From Desulfuromonadales bacterium (lineage in GTDB: Bacteria > Desulfobacterota > Desulfuromonadia > Geobacterales > Pseudopelobacteraceae), in contig DUZX01000018.1 of NCBI GenBank assembly GCA_013349325.1, positions 1 to 64,000 on the forward strand: a DNA stretch of 64,000 bases. The letters are read 5' to 3'. The notes below the pieces were generated by a model. The model did not search any database and had not been told where the DNA came from. It saw only the letters and a list, made by a program, of their open reading frames with translations. The position numbers were made by a program, and so were the translations under genes. Positions 26,455 to 35,376 of this stretch are shown in pieces. Position 1 is the stretch's first letter; each line of letters begins with the position of its first letter.

Positions 26455-27942
26455 TTAATTATCTTGTGCCTCAGATAATAAAACGCCTTGCGCAGGGGGC
26501 TGTGCAGGTTTTACGTAAGAGGTGTAGCGCTTGGCAAGAGCCGGAGGCTGCACCAGAATCCCCTGCTCTACCCAAGCTTTAAGCATTTTGGAGGCCTTCA
26601 ACGTATCAACTCCGGCAATCCGACACAGATCGGCATTGGCAAGCGCTCCGTTGCGGTCGATCCAATCGCTCACCTCGTCCCACACCGTAGGGCGCTCAAG
26701 GTTCAGGAGAGTTACCGTCACGCTCTCGGTGGCAGTTTCCATGTTTTGTCGGTATTGCGGGGGATAGAGATGGGCGGCAGACATCTCGGCAAACATCATC
26801 GGCACCCCCTCGTTGAGGTCGAAGTTCGGGGGGAGCGGGAAATCCCGCCGTGTCTTGGCGATGAACGGATTGCGCGCCTTGGAGCCTGCCTTGGCAATGT
26901 TGGCCGGTGTAATAGCGCCGGGGAAGACACCAGGGCTGTCTACCTCAAGCCGGTCGTCGAAAATGCGGATCAGGATATCGCGATTCAAGCGGTAGTCGCG
27001 ATGAATCACTGCATTGACAATCGCCTCTTTCACTACCCGTTCCGGATAACGGTGCTGGGCCTTGAAACCACTGGAGGCTAGTTCAACTCCGGCAGAAAGT
27101 TCATCCAGAACGACACGAACCGTGTCATCGATCAAACGGATCAGCGGCCCGCGCAGAGTGCGCGGCGGTTTCTTCATATTCGGCTTGGCTCCGGCTTCGG
27201 CGGCCTTGCCCTGGTACACCATCAGCCGTATTTCGGCACGTGTGCCCTGGGCTGCCAAAAGTCCTCCAGGTTCTTCTGCAAACAGGAGTGCTGCCGCCCG
27301 GCGCGGCACCCATTCTCCCGCTACCTTCTCGGCCAACCCCAACTGCGCCATCTGCTCCGGCAAGGGGCGTACCCGGCCGAAGCCGCGTTCTTTCGCGAAC
27401 TCAGCCCAGACCGGTGTATCCAGTAATGCCCAATCAACAGGTACCGGCTCGCTCTCGGCACTGCGAACGCCGCGCCGGTAGGAAAGCTCTGCAATCTCCG
27501 CCGCCGTCATCTCGCGGTTGCCTGCGGTGAGACGGGTCCAAGTGCCGTCATCCACGATGGAATGCACCTTGTCGCTCAGGGGTATTTGCACCAGTACCAC
27601 AGCGCCGAAGCTGCCGTCGCGCAAGGTGCAGGGAAGACGCACAAAGCGGATGGTCTCGATGGGGGGATGGTACTGAGTCCGCACCTTGCGCGTCAGCTCG
27701 TCGAGCGCTTCGGGGTTTTCCTGGATGCCGAAGAGTCTGGCTGCGCCCTTCCCCTGTTTCTCGTCCGCCACCCCCAACGCCAGAACCCCACCCTCGGTAT
27801 TGGCAAAGGCGCAGATCGCCTCCAGCAGTTTCCGGACGACCTTGTTATCGCCCATGCGTTTAAACTCCAGGGTACGGCTTTCGTGGGCGGCCAGCATGTT
27901 GGAAATGCGCGGTGCGGCCTGTTCAGGGGTGAAGTCAATCAT
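26455..27942 (-). CDS. AlbA_2 (Schlafen-type) domain ATP-binding protein
   Basis: The 495 residues begin with an AlbA_2/Schlafen domain (ESRTLEFKRMGDNK, then ICAFANTEGGVLALGV), followed by a RecG-like ATP-binding C-terminal domain with VVKEAIVNAVIHRDY, and end with a winged-helix-like region. The reaction is unknown. The start overlaps the 21-codon ORF, which itself begins three bases after the mod stop, so it belongs to the res-mod transcription unit and translation is probably coupled. Such proteins recur in restriction and defence islands. Confidence 0.85.
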   Translation of the reverse strand: MIDFTPEQAAPRISNMLAAHESRTLEFKRMGDNKVVRKLLEAICAFANTEGGVLALGVADEKQGKGAARLFGIQENPEALDELTRKVRTQYHPPIETIRFVRLPCTLRDGSFGAVVLVQIPLSDKVHSIVDDGTWTRLTAGNREMTAAEIAELSYRRGVRSAESEPVPVDWALLDTPVWAEFAKERGFGRVRPLPEQMAQLGLAEKVAGEWVPRRAAALLFAEEPGGLLAAQGTRAEIRLMVYQGKAAEAGAKPNMKKPPRTLRGPLIRLIDDTVRVVLDELSAGVELASSGFKAQHRYPERVVKEAIVNAVIHRDYRLNRDILIRIFDDRLEVDSPGVFPGAITPANIAKAGSKARNPFIAKTRRDFPLPPNFDLNEGVPMMFAEMSAAHLYPPQYRQNMETATESVTVTLLNLERPTVWDEVSDWIDRNGALANADLCRIAGVDTLKASKMLKAWVEQGILVQPPALAKRYTSYVKPAQPPAQGVLLSEAQDN

Positions 27943-28000
27943 CGGCGTCTGCCTCCTCGCCGTTCAGGCCCATGCGGTATTTGATGTCGTAGTTGATCAT
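27935..28000 (-). CDS. 21-codon ORF linking mod and the AlbA_2 gene
   Basis: The ATG at 28000 lies three bases after the mod stop, and the stop overlaps the AlbA_2 start region by eight bases. The peptide is MINYDIKYRMGLNGEEADAD plus one Asp. Position and tight overlaps favour translation, either as a microprotein or only as a coupling ORF. It could also be the remnant of a longer gene lost by deletion. No homolog is known to me. Confidence 0.45.
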   Translation of the reverse strand: MINYDIKYRMGLNGEEADADD

Positions 28001-28003
28001 AAG

Positions 28004-29860
28004 TCAAACCTTCTCCACAACCAGTACTTCCTCACCCAGCATATCGATGATCTTCGCAGCAACCGTGGTTTTGCCGGTTGGTGCGGGCAGAGAGTATAAG
28101 CCATCAATCAGGTCGTTCTTCTTCTCCGGCACATCGGAAAGGGTCACATTGAACACTTCTCCGTTGTAGGCCGTGTCGATCATCACGCAATCCACCTGAC
28201 TGCGCCAGTCGGTGATCTTGGCTTTGAAAAGCGGCAGATCCATGTCGAGACGTTTGAGAATAGTCGGGCTGATGAAGTCCTCAATCCGCACCTTGATCTT
28301 GTCACCATCCCGCATAATCGAGACCTTGGCCGTTGCAGGTTCGTGTTTGATGAAGTTTCCGTATTTGGCGTCGGTGCGCAGTTCGATAACCTCAATCTTG
28401 TTGACGGTGTGTTCGCCCTTGCGCAGGCGGTTCCAATCCTCAATCCAGGTACGGGCGGCCAGTTCGATCCCCAGACAGACGAAGACGATGGTGTTTTCCA
28501 CCTCCAACCGCGCGTCAAGTTCCTTTTTCAGTTCTTCCAGGTCAAGGGGTGAGAGAGGATGTTCAAAGGGGATGATCTTGACCAGTTTCTTGCCCAGCTT
28601 GCCGTCAAACCAGCCTTCAGACGCGATGCGCTCCACGCCGATATGTTCGCAGGCCAGTTTGATGGCTTCATTGCGCTGGATTTTCAAATCGTAGTCGTTG
28701 ACGCGCCAGACGCCGAAAGATAGCTGGGCAGGTTCCGGTGAGGATTCTTCTGTTGTGATGAGGTCAATCTGTTCTGCCGCCTTTATCTGGTCTTGAATGA
28801 TCGCCTGTAACCGCTTTGCAGTAGTTTGAATTGCTCCTTTATTTATGTCACAACTAATCCATCTACGACCGAGTTTCTGTGCCGCAACAGAGGTAGTTCC
28901 TGATCCAACAAATGCATCGAGTACAATATCTCCTTCGTTAGAAAGTGCGGTTACTATTCTCTCAATTAGTTCTATTGGCTTTTGAGTCGGATAATCTGTG
29001 TGTTCGTGGCTACGAGTATGCTCTCTACGAATCTCCCAAACATCCCTCATTGGAACGCCTAAAGAATCTTCTTCAGTCTCACGTTTTATCTGAGTGCCTT
29101 CTTCAGACGTGATTGTTGTCAGTCTTTTCCCGCCGTAATCGCTCAGCGTCCGTTCTGAAGCAACTTCGTACAACTTATTGAATACATGACTATTGTCATT
29201 CCCCTTAGTGTACCAATATAAATTATCGTGCATTGATTGAAATGATTTTGAATTTGTTGGCCAACGCCTATAAAACCAAATCAATTCATTTTTGAACTGC
29301 TTATCACTACCAAATACTTCATCAAGGAGGCATCGAATATGATGTGATCTACTACAATCGCAATGAAGAACAAAACTTCCATTTTCATGCAATAGTTCTT
29401 TAAATAAAAGCAACCGCTCATACATGAACTGCAGATAGTTATCATTCGCCCAGATGTCGGTGTACTGAATCTGCTCCCCCAGATTGTAACTCTCCCCCTC
29501 AATCTTGGCCGTTGCCGCGCCGCCACGCAGTTGCACCTTGCGTACATAATCCGCGCCTGAATCAAATGGAGGATCGATGTAGATCAGTTTAACCTTGCCG
29601 CGAAAACCGTTGGCCAGCAGGTGGGCCAGAACTTCTTTATTGTCGCCGTGGAAAAGCAGTCCGCCGTGCGGATAGGATGCGGGCCACCCGTTCCAGACCT
29701 CCGAGGTTTTTGAAACCTCGGAGGTCTTTTCAACCGGCGCAAAGGTTTCCATATGTTGGGCCGGAAAGGCCGTTACATGCCGCAAAGGGCGCTTCCCCAC
29801 CCAGGAAAGCATCGGTCGCCCCTTGGCAGCGCTGATCTTGATCTCTTTCTTCTCGCTCAT
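28004..29860 (-). CDS. mod: Type III-like DNA methyltransferase (Mod)
   Basis: The 618 residues carry the beta-class order: catalytic IDPPFDSGADYV, then SAM motif DAFVGSGTTSVAA and RRWISCDINKGA. The region between them should hold the target-recognition domain. About 250 C-terminal residues follow, of a kind seen in Mod proteins but without clear motifs. An in-frame palindrome near residues 45-57 encodes KTSEVSKTSEV and probably lies in a linker. The start overlaps the res stop by ATGA. With Res it should methylate adenines and recognise an asymmetric site. Confidence 0.88.
   Translation of the reverse strand: MSEKKEIKISAAKGRPMLSWVGKRPLRHVTAFPAQHMETFAPVEKTSEVSKTSEVWNGWPASYPHGGLLFHGDNKEVLAHLLANGFRGKVKLIYIDPPFDSGADYVRKVQLRGGAATAKIEGESYNLGEQIQYTDIWANDNYLQFMYERLLLFKELLHENGSFVLHCDCSRSHHIRCLLDEVFGSDKQFKNELIWFYRRWPTNSKSFQSMHDNLYWYTKGNDNSHVFNKLYEVASERTLSDYGGKRLTTITSEEGTQIKRETEEDSLGVPMRDVWEIRREHTRSHEHTDYPTQKPIELIERIVTALSNEGDIVLDAFVGSGTTSVAAQKLGRRWISCDINKGAIQTTAKRLQAIIQDQIKAAEQIDLITTEESSPEPAQLSFGVWRVNDYDLKIQRNEAIKLACEHIGVERIASEGWFDGKLGKKLVKIIPFEHPLSPLDLEELKKELDARLEVENTIVFVCLGIELAARTWIEDWNRLRKGEHTVNKIEVIELRTDAKYGNFIKHEPATAKVSIMRDGDKIKVRIEDFISPTILKRLDMDLPLFKAKITDWRSQVDCVMIDTAYNGEVFNVTLSDVPEKKNDLIDGLYSLPAPTGKTTVAAKIIDMLGEEVLVVEKV
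29695..29729. repeat. Palindrome inserted in frame in mod
   Basis: AGACCTCCGAGGTTT and AAACCTCGGAGGTCT form a near-perfect inverted repeat with a T run at its right end. It matches the terminator at 23986-24022 except for two paired bases in the stem and the loop. The T run is on the strand opposite to mod transcription, so it should not stop mod mRNA. Confidence 0.85.
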
Positions 29861-32535
29861 TGATTCCCCTCTATGACAAATGCCTTGGCTTCTGCAACCT
29901 CGTTGGCTGAAGGCGCGGTATCGGCAAAAATGATCTGATATTTTAAACGGTCAGAGTTGAGGCCAGTCCATCGGGTAAGGGCCATGGCCTTGCGCCCCTC
30001 CTTGCTGACCGCTTTACCACCATCTAATTCGCCCTTGATGGTCGTCTCCCACTGGGCGCTTTTGATCTCAACGATCAGGCACTTGCCCGGCCTGCTCCCC
30101 TTGCCTTTCAGACGGATGATAAAGTCAGGGAAGTAGTTGCGCCAGTTCCCCTTGTCGTCCTTGTATTCCACGAAAAAATCGGTCTTGGCAGCATCGGTCA
30201 TCCCGCCGGTAAAGTAGATGTCTTCCACCTCGTCGGGGTTCTGGTCGATATGGGGCAGTAGATGGTCAATGAAGAAACTCTTTTCAGCGTTGGAGTCGAA
30301 ATTGTAAGGATCGTAATGATAGCCAAACAGGGTGTCCTTGACCGGCGCATCCTTCAAATACGTCACCAGATTTTTCCTGTCCTTTGGAATACGTATCTCG
30401 GCGGTATATACCGCTTCTCCGTTTTCATCCTCCTCCCTGGTAAACCCTTCCGGTTTTACCAGGGCCAGCGCCTTGTCCACCATGGTTTCTTTTACTTCAT
30501 ACTGGCAGAACTGTTGCTCGATCTGACGGGATAACTCAGCAAAATGGGTCAGCGGCACTTCGCCTGATCCCTCATAGAGCCGCTTCAGTTCTGCATATAC
30601 CGCCCACAGCTCAAGTCGATACCATTCAGACAGCTTTACAGCCGCAGAATAGATATCCTCACTTTCCATCTCGGTCTTGATTTCAAGACTGCTGCCCAGT
30701 TGCTGCAAAATACTGGCTGTGGCCTGCTGTTTGGTGATTGCAAAGCGTTGCAGGGTCATGGCGTTGCCCTCGGCACTGGTCGGCTTGGCGAGAGACAATG
30801 GTGCATCGTCGTGCGCCTCGATACGGGTGACTGTGCGAAGGATTTGCTGAATGACCAGCGGCGGCGGATTGACCTTGCGTACCCGCAGCTTGATCGTGAT
30901 TGTTTCAGCACCGGCATGGTTGAGGTTTTCAAGGGTTTCGCCGTAAGTTTCCTGTAGCTGTTTATCAAGGACGGCCCGGTTATCCATGGAAAGATAAATG
31001 CGGGCCTTGGTGTTGTTACCGGTAACTTCCCGCAAACAGCGGGTTGCTGCCTGTAACACGAAGTTGTTGGAGTTCTTCAGCTTACGCGCAAGTGCACATG
31101 CAAACAGACTGGGGCAGTTCCACCCCTCGGTGCCCTTGTTGACCAGCAGGATGACTCGGTGCGGGCTGTGCGGGTCATTGAGGCGGTTGAAGGCGTCAAT
31201 CTCCTGCTTGCTGGATTCGGAGGTATTTCTCAGTACCATGGCAGGTGAATGGCCGGCCAGCGTCAATGCCGCCTCGATTGACGGACGCAGCTCTTCCAGG
31301 TCATCGGTTTGGGGGAAATAAATTGCCAGCTTGGCAGGTGCGCCGTTGGGGAGTGCGACATCCGCATATTCCGAGAAGAAATCCTTTACAACCTCGGCAA
31401 TGAACCTGTCGGAACTGGCCGCATCAAAGCTGTAAGCGTTGATATTGCCTGATACATCCTTAAGTATCCGGTCTTTGATCCCTTCGGAAAGTCCGTACCA
31501 GGTGACAACATCCTTGAGCGGCTGCTTCTCGTAATACGGCGTGCCGGTGGTGTTGACGACACAGATCAAGTTGGGGCTGTTATGATGCAGGTAATCGACG
31601 GTCTGGCGGACTTTTTTCAATTCCTTGCCCATGGCCTGGCCGTAGGTATGGTGGGCCTCGTCGGAGAACACCGCCAGATGCGGCAGGCTGGCGATGGTCT
31701 GCAGGCGGAGGTTCGCCTCTTCGCTCAGTTGCTTCTCTTTTTCTTCAATTTGCAACTGCGTCCAGCTGGAGTTGGCACGGACCGTCGGTTTCTGAATTCT
31801 GATCTTCTCCGTGTTGGTCACAATGACGTTAAAAGAGGAGTTGCGGATGACCGGAATATCCTTGGCTCCATCCGGGGTAAACGTGAGTTTGACGGCGGCT
31901 GCAAAAGCCTTGTAAAGGCGGGCAGGCAGTATTTTATCAAACGGCACCTCGGCCAGTTCGCGCAACGACTCAATGATGGTCTTGCCTGGGGCGAAGACCA
32001 GGGCATTTTCCACAAAGGCGTCTTTCAGGTTGTCGTCGGTCGTCGGATATTCCAGGGCCATGGCAAATTCAGTGGCAATGATGGCCCCGATCAGGATGGT
32101 TTTACCGGCCCCCATGGCAAGGGCGAGGATATAGCTGGAATAATCGAGGGTCAGGGTCTCGCGCAGCGATTCCAGCTTGAAATCCTTGACGAACTGGTCG
32201 TCTGTTGAAATCCGCTTCAGGAGCGCTTCAATATCGTAATCAGCTTCTTCAAAGGCTTTTGTGGGGATACCCAGCGCCTTGATGAGGTCCGCTTTTTTCG
32301 GATAACTTTTCTTGTAGAGATCAAGGATGTGCGGTGTCTTTTCCACGAGCCGCAGATACCAGTAAACCTCCAGTGCCCGAAACTGCGGCGAGCGGAGAAA
32401 ACGCAGATTCTGTCCAGCGTCGTCAAGTCGCTGGAACTGGAGAATTTCGCTGATGGCTGGAAATTGTTCACAGAGGTAATCGTTCTCACGCCATAGGCGG
32501 GTGCGGTCGGCGAGTAGCTGGTAGAGGTGATTCAT
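29857..32535 (-). CDS. res: Type III-like restriction endonuclease / DEAD-box helicase (Res)
   Basis: The 892 residues hold an SF2 helicase with Walker A ALAMGAGKTILIG and Walker B SDEAHHTYGQ, a second RecA-like domain (NKGTEGWNCPS, AATRCLRE), and a C-terminal PD-(D/E)XK nuclease with YFPDFIIRL and CLIVEIKSA. These are the parts of a type III Res subunit, which translocates or slides on DNA and cuts away from its site. The ATG at 32535 follows AAGGAAA; the frame starts with a TTG at 32553. In this cassette res precedes mod, whereas classical type III loci are mod then res. Confidence 0.87.
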   Translation of the reverse strand: MNHLYQLLADRTRLWRENDYLCEQFPAISEILQFQRLDDAGQNLRFLRSPQFRALEVYWYLRLVEKTPHILDLYKKSYPKKADLIKALGIPTKAFEEADYDIEALLKRISTDDQFVKDFKLESLRETLTLDYSSYILALAMGAGKTILIGAIIATEFAMALEYPTTDDNLKDAFVENALVFAPGKTIIESLRELAEVPFDKILPARLYKAFAAAVKLTFTPDGAKDIPVIRNSSFNVIVTNTEKIRIQKPTVRANSSWTQLQIEEKEKQLSEEANLRLQTIASLPHLAVFSDEAHHTYGQAMGKELKKVRQTVDYLHHNSPNLICVVNTTGTPYYEKQPLKDVVTWYGLSEGIKDRILKDVSGNINAYSFDAASSDRFIAEVVKDFFSEYADVALPNGAPAKLAIYFPQTDDLEELRPSIEAALTLAGHSPAMVLRNTSESSKQEIDAFNRLNDPHSPHRVILLVNKGTEGWNCPSLFACALARKLKNSNNFVLQAATRCLREVTGNNTKARIYLSMDNRAVLDKQLQETYGETLENLNHAGAETITIKLRVRKVNPPPLVIQQILRTVTRIEAHDDAPLSLAKPTSAEGNAMTLQRFAITKQQATASILQQLGSSLEIKTEMESEDIYSAAVKLSEWYRLELWAVYAELKRLYEGSGEVPLTHFAELSRQIEQQFCQYEVKETMVDKALALVKPEGFTREEDENGEAVYTAEIRIPKDRKNLVTYLKDAPVKDTLFGYHYDPYNFDSNAEKSFFIDHLLPHIDQNPDEVEDIYFTGGMTDAAKTDFFVEYKDDKGNWRNYFPDFIIRLKGKGSRPGKCLIVEIKSAQWETTIKGELDGGKAVSKEGRKAMALTRWTGLNSDRLKYQIIFADTAPSANEVAEAKAFVIEGNQ

Positions 32536-32689
32536 GATTTTCCTTTTAAACAACCGGCACAGAAATCGGCATGGCTGACCGGCTCAAGGGAAACACGCAT
32601 GGTCGGAGGAATTTGAAGTACAATTTTGTCAAAAATACGAGGCATGAGGTACCAAACAAGTCACTTTAAATTGTGATAATACATCATCG

Positions 32690-33148
32690 TCAATGATGAT
32701 ACGGCTCGTTATTCAAAATCGTAAACGCCCGGTAAACCTGCTCCAACAAAAAAACCCTCACCATCTGGTGGGTGAAGGTCATTTTTGAGAGCGCCAGCAA
32801 TTTTCCCCGTCGGCGAAATTCTTCGGAAAAGCCATAGGCACCGCCGATTACAAAGATCAGTTCGCCGGTTCCGCAGTCGCGCTGCTTGCCGACAAAAGCC
32901 GCTAATCCGGGTGAATCCAGCTGTTCACCCCGTTCATCCAGCAGAATCAATGACGCGGCAGGTGAAATATGCTTCTCCAGCCGTTCACACTCCCGGCGGC
33001 GCATCTCTTCGGCTTCGGCACCCTTCTCGTCACGGATATCAATCAGATCCAGCGGCATGTAGCGCCGGATGCGACCGGCATATTCATCGATAGCATCCTT
33101 GACCCACGTGTCACGACTTTTACCGACCCAAAGTATCTTCAGTTTCAA
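32690..33148 (-). CDS. rlmH: 23S rRNA pseudouridine-1915 N3-methyltransferase
   Basis: RlmH is a SPOUT methyltransferase acting on helix 69 of 23S rRNA in assembled 70S ribosomes. The product is 152 residues (family about 155), with ASLILLDERGEQLDS, FVIGGAYGFSEE and the C-terminal FTHQMVRVFLLEQVYRAF. It starts at a TTG that overlaps the rsfS stop (TTGA); the frame is open to 33295 but that part overlaps rsfS. It is the last gene of the long gsp-nadD-rsfS unit. Confidence 0.95.
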   Translation of the reverse strand: MKLKILWVGKSRDTWVKDAIDEYAGRIRRYMPLDLIDIRDEKGAEAEEMRRRECERLEKHISPAASLILLDERGEQLDSPGLAAFVGKQRDCGTGELIFVIGGAYGFSEEFRRRGKLLALSKMTFTHQMVRVFLLEQVYRAFTILNNEPYHH

Positions 33149-33579
33149 AAATCGGATTCCTTGCGGGCGGCTTTGATTTCCGGCGGAAGTTCCAGCTCGG
33201 GCGCCATGCCCCAGACACCATCCAGATCGTAGTAGCGACGAATCTGGTCGTGGAAAATATGTACCAACACATCGCCATAATCCATGACAATCCACTTGCC
33301 ATCTTTGGCGCCTTCGATGTCGTTGACTTTACCGAACTTTTTCAAGCTGGTGCGGATATTATCTGAAATGGCCTGGTTCTGTTTGTCGGATGATCCGGAG
33401 ATGATCACCAAATAGTCGGCAATCGACGATACCCGCGCAATATCGCGCACACAAATATCATAACCCTTCTTATCATAGGCCAGTTCAGCGCATTTCAGTG
33501 CGCGTTCGATAGCAGTCAGCGTCGTTTTTTCGACTGGTTTACTCTTTTTTACGGTTTTAACGGCGGTTTTAACGGTCAT
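33145..33579 (-). CDS. rsfS: Ribosomal silencing factor RsfS (Iojap family)
   Basis: RsfS binds uL14 and blocks joining of the ribosomal subunits when nutrients are short. The 144 residues have a basic N-terminus, then the conserved YDICVRDIARVSSIADYLVIISG, and WIVMDYGDVLVHIFHD near the C-terminus. The start overlaps nadD by ATGA and the end overlaps rlmH. The nadD-rsfS-rlmH order is common in Desulfuromonadales. Confidence 0.95.
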   Translation of the reverse strand: MTVKTAVKTVKKSKPVEKTTLTAIERALKCAELAYDKKGYDICVRDIARVSSIADYLVIISGSSDKQNQAISDNIRTSLKKFGKVNDIEGAKDGKWIVMDYGDVLVHIFHDQIRRYYDLDGVWGMAPELELPPEIKAARKESDF

Positions 33580-34220
33580 GAGTGGTAGATCCTTTGCTTC
33601 AAGATATATGCTGCTACGTCAGATGGAACAAGCTGTTCGATGCTGCTGCTTTCGGCAGCCAGGTTGCGGATTTCGGTTGAAGAGACATCCTGCGGACAGC
33701 CCCGTACAAAACAGACCTGTGTTCCGGACCGATGCTGCAGACGGTCTGTTGCGCTCTGATAGCTGAATTCATCCCGGATGTCAGCCGGCACTGCAGCCAA
33801 TCGATCAGGGATCAGACAGCCGGGGCGCTCGACAACAATCAGATTGCAGGCACAAAATATATCTGCATAACGAGACCAACTGCTGATCTCCAGAAACGAA
33901 TCCCCTCCGATGATAAAAAACAGATCATCCTGCGGATACAGCTCCCGAAAAATCCGAATCGTATCAATCGAATAAGATTTACCGAGCCGCTCTCCTTCAA
34001 TGGTGGAAATTTCAAAGCCCGCTTTTCCGGAAATGGCCAGCTGAACCATCCGACAGCGCTGATCAAAGGGTATATTTCCGGCCAGCACTTTGTGGGGTGG
34101 ATCCGCTGCCGGAATAAAGATCACGCGCTCAAGTCGGCAGGCGCTCTGAGCCTGCTCTGCAATCAGCAGGTGAGCGCGGTGTACCGGGTTAAAGCTGCCC
34201 CCCAGCAGACCGATTCTCAT
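33576..34220 (-). CDS. nadD: Nicotinate-mononucleotide adenylyltransferase
   Basis: NadD makes deamido-NAD from nicotinate mononucleotide and ATP. The 214 residues begin MRIGLLGGSFNPVHRAHLLIAEQA, the nucleotidyltransferase GGxFxPxHxGH motif, with IPAADPPHK downstream and FVRGCPQDVSSTEIR as the C-terminal SSTxIR signature. The start overlaps the end of the MshEN gene by ATGA. Confidence 0.96.
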   Translation of the reverse strand: MRIGLLGGSFNPVHRAHLLIAEQAQSACRLERVIFIPAADPPHKVLAGNIPFDQRCRMVQLAISGKAGFEISTIEGERLGKSYSIDTIRIFRELYPQDDLFFIIGGDSFLEISSWSRYADIFCACNLIVVERPGCLIPDRLAAVPADIRDEFSYQSATDRLQHRSGTQVCFVRGCPQDVSSTEIRNLAAESSSIEQLVPSDVAAYILKQRIYHS

Positions 34221-35350
34221 ATTGCCAGGATCTTGTTCTTGAGGATCAGCATTTCAAATGCCAGCGAAGCCTTATGTACCAAGGCCTGAAGTTCGGCCTC
34301 ACCCTTTGCAAGCTGATCCATCTCTGCGGAAACAACCACTGCTGCCACGACTTTTTTCAGCATGACAATCGGTACGATCAGGAGCGGTGTGTTGAAACCT
34401 ACACCCAGAACTTTGAGCAGCTGGAGATTTTCGGCGGTCAGCGCCAGCGTGCCTCTGAACAACTTTACGCTCTCAAAAACATCCTTCAGTACGGACGGTT
34501 TACCGAGGGGAAGATTCAGCTCTGCAATATCAGCGATATGGTTGCCGGCAATAGCTCCGCACCACCCCACGGCAACATTCTTGCGAAAAATAATGAGAGC
34601 CACCACCGAAAATTTCAGACCGAGATATTCAATGAACGCAGCTGCAATCTGATCCCGGTTTCTGGCTGAAGAAAGTCTGGCCGAAAGTCGGTCACTCGCC
34701 TGCTGCTCGGGACTTCCTGCTTCATCTGCAAGATCCTCTTCATAGCCGGGCAGCGCGGCAAAGCCCTCAAATTCAAGCGGGATTTCAACGTTAACCGTCT
34801 CTCCGCTCTCGTTCATTGTCGAAATGACGATTTTTTCAGCTTTCGGATCAGTACTCGCTTTCGGTGCGACTTTGCGCTTACTTTCAAGCACACCCTCAAC
34901 CATCATGTAGCGGATATCACCCCGCACGTGGTAGTAGCGGGAAAGAGCCGAGGTAATCCTGACGTCCGGTGCAATATGCGGAAGAACGATGAAGCCGGTC
35001 ACGAAGGCAACCTCATCTGTCGCCTTAAAATCCGTCGGATCAGACATTGCCAGAGCCAGCTTTTTCCCTTCAATCCTGATCGGAACAACGCGGTATTTTC
35101 CGGCTAATTCAGCCGGAACATGAGCCAGCACGTTGTGCGGTATCGCCGCCAGGGCGCGCGATGACACCGCAGGAACACCCAGTTTTTCACTCAATAAGCG
35201 GCACAACTGTTCGTCGGTAATGAAGCCGAGTTCAATCAGACTGCTCCCCAGCTTGATGCCAAAGATAACCTGATTCTTCAGCGCTTCATCAAGCTGCTCC
35301 GGGGTAATCAGATTTTCCTGTAGCAGCAACTCTCCAAGCTTGACTGACAT
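34217..35350 (-). CDS. Stand-alone MshEN (GspE N-terminal) domain protein
   Basis: The 377 residues begin with a GspE_N/MshEN domain showing two related motifs, KLGELLLQENLITPEQLDEA and KLGSSLIELGFITDEQL. MshEN domains in MshE and some GspE proteins bind cyclic di-GMP. The rest lacks the ATPase Walker motifs of GspE and has a mixed fold I do not recognise (IIFRKNVAVGWCGAI resembles a GAF-like region). Its place between gspN and nadD suggests it regulates secretion or pilus assembly. That is inference. Confidence 0.78.
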   Translation of the reverse strand: MSVKLGELLLQENLITPEQLDEALKNQVIFGIKLGSSLIELGFITDEQLCRLLSEKLGVPAVSSRALAAIPHNVLAHVPAELAGKYRVVPIRIEGKKLALAMSDPTDFKATDEVAFVTGFIVLPHIAPDVRITSALSRYYHVRGDIRYMMVEGVLESKRKVAPKASTDPKAEKIVISTMNESGETVNVEIPLEFEGFAALPGYEEDLADEAGSPEQQASDRLSARLSSARNRDQIAAAFIEYLGLKFSVVALIIFRKNVAVGWCGAIAGNHIADIAELNLPLGKPSVLKDVFESVKLFRGTLALTAENLQLLKVLGVGFNTPLLIVPIVMLKKVVAAVVVSAEMDQLAKGEAELQALVHKASLAFEMLILKNKILAI

Positions 35351-35376
35351 CTCTTTTCCCTCGTGGAAAGGTAACC

